Origin: Buddleja alternifolia
Lineage: Eukaryota; Streptophyta; Magnoliopsida; Lamiales; Scrophulariaceae
Assembly (NCBI GenBank): GCA_019426215.1
Contig: CM033394.1
Location: 20,356,195 to 20,420,194 of the forward strand
Length of the DNA: 64,000 nucleotides
Reading direction: 5' to 3'
Shown here: positions 60,104 to 64,000 of the stretch, in pieces
How the letters are laid out: each line of letters starts with the position of its first letter
How positions within the stretch are numbered: the stretch's first letter is position 1
Position numbers and translations under genes: made by a program
Notes under the pieces: generated by a model
Databases searched by the model: none
Seen by the model: the letters and a program-made list of their open reading frames with translations, nothing else
Told to the model about the DNA's origin: nothing

Positions 60104-60764
60104 TGATCGATAATGGGACTAAACAGAATGGTTTAACAATCAAAATTAGAAAATTCACATAATTACACAAAAACCCTAAATTTCTGAATACGGCTTCAAA
60201 ATTCAAATTACCTTAGGGGAATGAAGAAGAGGATGTTTATGAACGGGAAGTTAGCAGATTTACTTGGCTTTTTCCCTCCGGTATACTGTATAAATATCAG
60301 TCCGGTCTGCAAATGGTGTTCTGCTCTCGTTCGCGGGAAGAAACTGTTCTCTCTTGATTTTGCCCGTTGCAGATTTTTAATTTTTATCAAAGTGTTGAGT
60401 TGAATAGTTTTTAGGAGTTGTTAATGCGTTTTTATCCACATTTCAACATTTTTTCATTTATTTTGGCTCAAAGGGCTAAATTATAATTACATAATACATT
60501 AAAAGAAAAAGAAAAAATAAAAAAAACAATCCAAGAAATGCTAAAACGTTTCTTTCTACATGTGGGTCTTTTATTGGGGGTATTTTGGACCGTCCATATC
60601 CAAATGACCCCCCAAAATTAAGAAAGAAAAGAAAAGAAAAACCCGAAACATATAAGGGTCTAAATCTGCAACACCCCTGCAGGGCTCTATTTTTGCTAAC
60701 TTCCCATAGATTATTCCACAGAATTGAGCGTAATTTTACCGGGGAAGTTGGCATATCAGGAATA
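60104..60764. promoter_or_regulatory. Divergent promoter region between the Ulp1-like and LPP genes
   Basis: CCGGTATACTGTATAAATATC (60278 onward) resembles the TATACTGG repeat family and carries a TATA-like TATAAATA (+). The 60500-60650 part is A-rich with AAAGAAAAG runs. A promoter for the LPP gene is expected within 60400-60760, but no unequivocal TATA box stands out there. Confidence 0.35.
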
Positions 60765-61418
60765 ATGGAATCCAGATCTCCACCGCCCCCCCTGAGCCCC
60801 TCCCCCACCCTCCTCCGCCGTCTGATAAACCTGGACACCGCAGTCTCCCTCCATATATACACCTTCTTTCACCCTATCCTCCCTTACTCTCTCCTCAAAT
60901 CCCTCGAACTCTCCGGCGACGGCCGCCTCTTCTTCCCCATTGTTCTCTCCGCCCTCCTCGCCACCACCCCCATCACCACCACCACTCTTGTCTTAATAAA
61001 CCTTCTTATAGGATCCCTATTAGACCTTCTCCTGATTGGGTGTATGAAGCAGCTCATCCAGCGTCCCCGCCCTGTTTACAACAAAAACATGTTCCTTTCA
61101 TTTGCCGTTGACCACTGGTCTTTCCCCAGTGGCCACTCCTCTAGGGTTTCATTCATTGCCACATTTTGTTTCTTCTATTCCAATCAAATTACACAAGTGT
61201 TGCTCATCAACCTTTTCAATGTTGACGCCCATAGTGTGATTGTGCAGTATTTTGTTGTGGTAGTGGGATTGTGGGCTGCCATTACTTCGATTTCTCGAGT
61301 GCTTCTTGGCCGCCATTTTTTGCTTGATATTGTCGCTGGGGCGTGTTTGGGTGTTCTTGAAGGACTGTTGGTGTTTCGAGTTTTTAATTACGACAACTTG
61401 ACAACTTGGTTTACTTGA
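60765..61418 (+). CDS. LPPB: Lipid phosphate phosphatase, beta type (PAP2 superfamily), intact
   Basis: 217 residues, single exon, no stops. It belongs to the PAP2 family of membrane enzymes that remove phosphate from lipid phosphates such as phosphatidic acid. The three signature motifs are present in order: KQLIQRPRP (K-x6-R-P), FPSGHSSR (P-S-G-H) and SRVLLGRHFLLD (S-R-x5-H-x3-D), with the catalytic His residues and Asp in place. Hydrophobic segments fit a polytopic protein (LPYSLLKSLEL, LVLINLLIGSLLDLLLIG, VVVVGLWAAI, DIVAGACLGVLEGLLVF). Length agrees with plant LPP-beta proteins of about 210-220 residues. I chose the ATG at 60765 because the open frame upstream (to 60585) has no family-like sequence. 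The start is GC-rich with a proline run, unlike the AT-rich surroundings. It appears to be the one ordinary, conserved host gene in the window. It acts in ER or plastid membranes in relatives. Confidence 0.9.
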   Translation: MESRSPPPPLSPSPTLLRRLINLDTAVSLHIYTFFHPILPYSLLKSLELSGDGRLFFPIVLSALLATTPITTTTLVLINLLIGSLLDLLLIGCMKQLIQRPRPVYNKNMFLSFAVDHWSFPSGHSSRVSFIATFCFFYSNQITQVLLINLFNVDAHSVIVQYFVVVVGLWAAITSISRVLLGRHFLLDIVAGACLGVLEGLLVFRVFNYDNLTTWFT

Positions 61419-63663
61419 CTTGACAACCACATAAATTTAAATGTAAGTTTTTCCAATCCTTGGAGTGATGGAATTTATGTTATGAAATGAGTTGATAGAC
61501 AATGTTATTGGATTCTTCATTTCCTATTCTGCAATGTGGATCATTTCGCAACCTTGTTCTCTACTTGTTGAATTTACATCATCACTACTGTGTGTGTATA
61601 TAGTCGATTTTTAGTGCGGTAACAAGGAATTTTGTGGTGTGAGATCAGCCTTTGAAGAGGAGGGACAAGGCGAACGTTTTTATCTTGAAAGTTAATTGTT
61701 TGCAATAATGTTCATGCTCAATTCAACAAAACACAAACGCAATCTTGATATCGATTTCTTACATATACTTGTATGCTTGAGTGTTTACACATGCATTTCC
61801 ATATCTACTGGAACACTAGGCTGCTAGAGGTTTAAAGCTCCTCTGCATGAGCAAATAGCGGGTATAACATTCAGTGAAGTTTCCACAATTTGGAGATGAG
61901 CGAGATAGTCTCAGTCTGCATACTGGTATATTTAGGACACGTGAGTGCCTAATTATGTGCAGTGATAAGGAAGTGATTATATGCAGAAATTATAAGTATT
62001 AATTTGGCAGCGATCTACTATGAGCCAAAGCAATTTTGAAGGATTAACTGTTATTTTCAGCCATGAAATATAGTGACCACTGGTTTGGTGGAGAGGAAAG
62101 TGTCATTAGCCTTGAGATAACACAAGATTTGAGCATGCCTAAAAAGATGGTGGATGTGAGTTTGGAAGAGAGAAGATGATGAGGATTTGACATAGGAGTT
62201 GTGTGGGTGGGAGAGTTTGAATGGTTGAGGAAGTGGTGCTGTTATTGCTGGCCGAGATAGTACCAGGGCTCCTCTACCAGGTTAAAGTATGAGAAAGATA
62301 AAAATATATGTAACGTTTATCAAAGAATTCTCTTTACAAATTTTCAAGGTATAGCCATGAGTATCTATATATTTCATGTACACTCTGGAACTATCCATAA
62401 CTAACCTAGTGATAAGTGTGGTTGGTGAATTTGTTACAAGATAGATACAAAGTACTCTAAGGGCTTATTTACCTTTTTATAGATGGGATAACAGAGATGA
62501 TTGATAAACTGTTTGCTTAGGTGAAGGATGCGACTGTTTTATAATATAACATTGTGTATACTTTTGATTATTATATAAAGTAGATAAGTAGGATATTATC
62601 GCTATATGTATATATAGGTAAATGAAAATTATTAAGGTAAAATTGAATTAGACAAAAATGCCCTCAAAGCCAAACAAACCTATAAGTTGCAACAACTCCA
62701 CGTTTTGCGAATACTTGGTTGAAAAGTTATTTATTATGCACAACCGTAGCTTATTTATTATGTTGTGACTACAGAATGAGGTAAATACTCCATATCCGCT
62801 GTTGACCGTCTATCTCCCTTACCCTAACTATCAAAATCAAAGGCTAGTCTAGAAAGCTTCACATCACGGGACAAAAGAAAGAACCCTTGTTAGCTATTGA
62901 ATATTTGTATTTCTATTCTTCGATGTAAGTCACGACTCACGAGAACAGCCATTATGTTACTGTTGAAGGAATTAGTGCCAGTTGAAGTATCTCGCTAAGT
63001 TTGTTTTACCCACCCTGAAACTTCATGCCACTCCTGGACAAAGTGGTGAGATATGTGATAATGAGGTATTAAATAGGTCGAGATTTTATTCTATTAGATT
63101 ATTAGAACAAGAAAAGTTCATGTCCTATTTCACTAGAGGTTTATACCTTTGATTTTATAGCGCTCTGAAGTCTGAACTACATTATTAGATCTAACTAGCC
63201 AATAGATGTCGACATGAATTCTTGTTATATACCTTACATTTCCGTATGGTCTCCATAACTAAGTAGGTTAATATGTGTAGTGGTTATCTATCTTCAATTG
63301 CACTAAGGACATTGAACGCCTAGTTTATATCTCGTGCTTCTTGTGAGGATTTGTTCTAACTTTGGGCAATGACCGAGGGCGTTATCAAGTATTTTGATGG
63401 ATGATAAAATGTGAACTCGAAAATCCGAAAAAAGAACTCCAATAAGCAAACTCAAGGACAATATGTAAACTCAAGAACAACTCGTTCTTGCCCAAGCCAC
63501 TTCAATATTGATCATAAGATGAAAACTCAAAAACCCTACTTTAGAGTATTTATACAATTCCATAATAATCACTTACCAAAAATAAAGACTCCTACTAATT
63601 CAAACAACCATAATGAATTAATAAAAATAATAGCAATAATAATAAAAGCAATAATAATAACAG
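61419..63663. other. Non-coding stretch, 3' region of LPP and flank of a gypsy element
   Basis: No gene recognised. Possible polyadenylation signals lie just after the LPP stop. From about 63360 to 63660 the sequence reads, on the minus strand, like the start of a 3' LTR (a TGTATAAATAC TATA-like box at about 63548-63558) belonging to the chromovirus at the right edge. Confidence 0.4.
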
Positions 63664-64000
63664 CTACGCAGCAACATCAACCGCCGGCTTCTCGACTCGC
63701 TTCTTTCTCCTTTCATAAACTCGCAACGGCCTTGGTTCATCCCGCCTCTCCGATTCAATCCTCTCATCCGGCTCGTGCTCCTGCACCACATCAACTCCCT
63801 CCCCCTCGAAAACAGAAATCTGGAAATTGTGCTTGCAACTTACTCACCTCAACCCACGTAGCCTCATCCACTGGCCTCCCTTTCCACTCGATTAGAACTT
63901 CATGTACATCACCATTAGCTGCTGTTCGGATCCTGGTTTTCAGTATTCGCATAGGCTCAAAAATTTCCACCTCCGGCCCCTCTAATGTCGCCGGTAATTC
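63664..64000 (-). pseudogene. Ty3/gypsy chromovirus integrase end with chromodomain (partial)
   Basis: The minus strand reads PMRILKTRIR, then HEVLIEWKGRPVDEATWVEV followed by an LQAQFPDF segment. That is a chromodomain of the kind that targets plant chromovirus integrase to chromatin, with the conserved aromatic W-K-G and E-A-T-W positions. After the Phe-Pro-Asp-Phe there is a frame change (a GEGV-type tail and VYERRK basic end continue in another frame to the TAG at 63664-63666), so the C-terminus is damaged. The rest of pol lies outside the window. Confidence 0.8.

Noticed and set aside
60585..60764. Longer LPP start at 60585
   Set aside because: The extra 60 residues are unlike the family, and the Met at 60765 gives the usual length.
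60476..60862. 128-codon minus-strand frame over the LPP start
   Set aside because: Shadow of the LPP gene and its leader; no domain.
1..64000. tRNA or rRNA genes
   Set aside because: No cloverleaf with A and B boxes or rRNA-like stretch was seen; the TGGTATCAGAGC-type sites are retrotransposon primer sites.

Overview
The window is plant nuclear DNA, most likely from a eudicot. It is AT-rich and microsatellite-rich, has spliceosomal introns, an F-box/FBD-like gene, a lipid phosphate phosphatase of the plant beta type, and many plant transposons. I cannot name the species. Only one ordinary host gene looks fully intact and unambiguous (the PAP2/LPP gene near 60.8 kb); one F-box gene also reads through cleanly over three exons.

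Layout. 1-17.2 kb is gene-poor: Ty3/gypsy and Ty1/copia debris at 2.8-5.4 kb (including a duplicated relic of a Copia 3' ORF, one copy split by a 361-bp solo LTR with a 5-bp target duplication), a GC-rich LTR-like block at 6.4-7.3 kb, two CACTA-type miniature elements (9.9 and 12.1 kb), and a 1.67-kb TIR element of MULE type (13.5-15.1 kb). 17.2-26.6 kb holds a hairpin-array transposon end, a MITE, a broken mudrA-like (MULE) transposase, a ubiquitin-conjugating-enzyme (E2)-like gene whose active-site Cys reads Ser, a GRF-zinc-finger/transmembrane gene and an F-box gene.

26.9-40.2 kb is a 13.3-kb Ty1/copia element on the minus strand (element 1, Sirevirus-like by its size and by its extra coding region after pol). 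Its 3' LTR is truncated close to the F-box promoter. 40.2-42.7 kb is a 286-bp tandem array interrupted by a 1.3-kb Ty3/gypsy solo LTR. 42.8-60.1 kb is a DUF1985/Ulp1 SUMO-protease-like gene on the minus strand. It is split by a complete 13,958-bp Copia element on the plus strand (element 2, 45076-59033) flanked by a perfect GCAAG duplication. 60.8-61.4 kb is the LPP gene, and the last 340 bp are the chromodomain end of another Ty3/gypsy element.

How it fits together. Ulp1-like proteases are known cargo of plant MULEs (Kaonashi elements in Arabidopsis, CUMULE in melon). Here the transposase, E2-like, GRF, F-box and Ulp1 genes lie in one stretch tied together by a shared family of TATACTGG-type repeats. 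Subtracting the later Copia and gypsy insertions leaves about 14.6 kb, so they may be remains of one large MULE-like element that gathered ubiquitin/SUMO-pathway genes. This is inference: no matching terminal repeats were found.

The least understood content is the roughly 4-kb coding region downstream of pol in both Copia elements. It has its own conserved TATA-like region, internal polypurine tracts, nuclear-localisation-like clusters and a coiled coil, no env-like features that I can see, and a third, much older relative at 3.6-5.4 kb.
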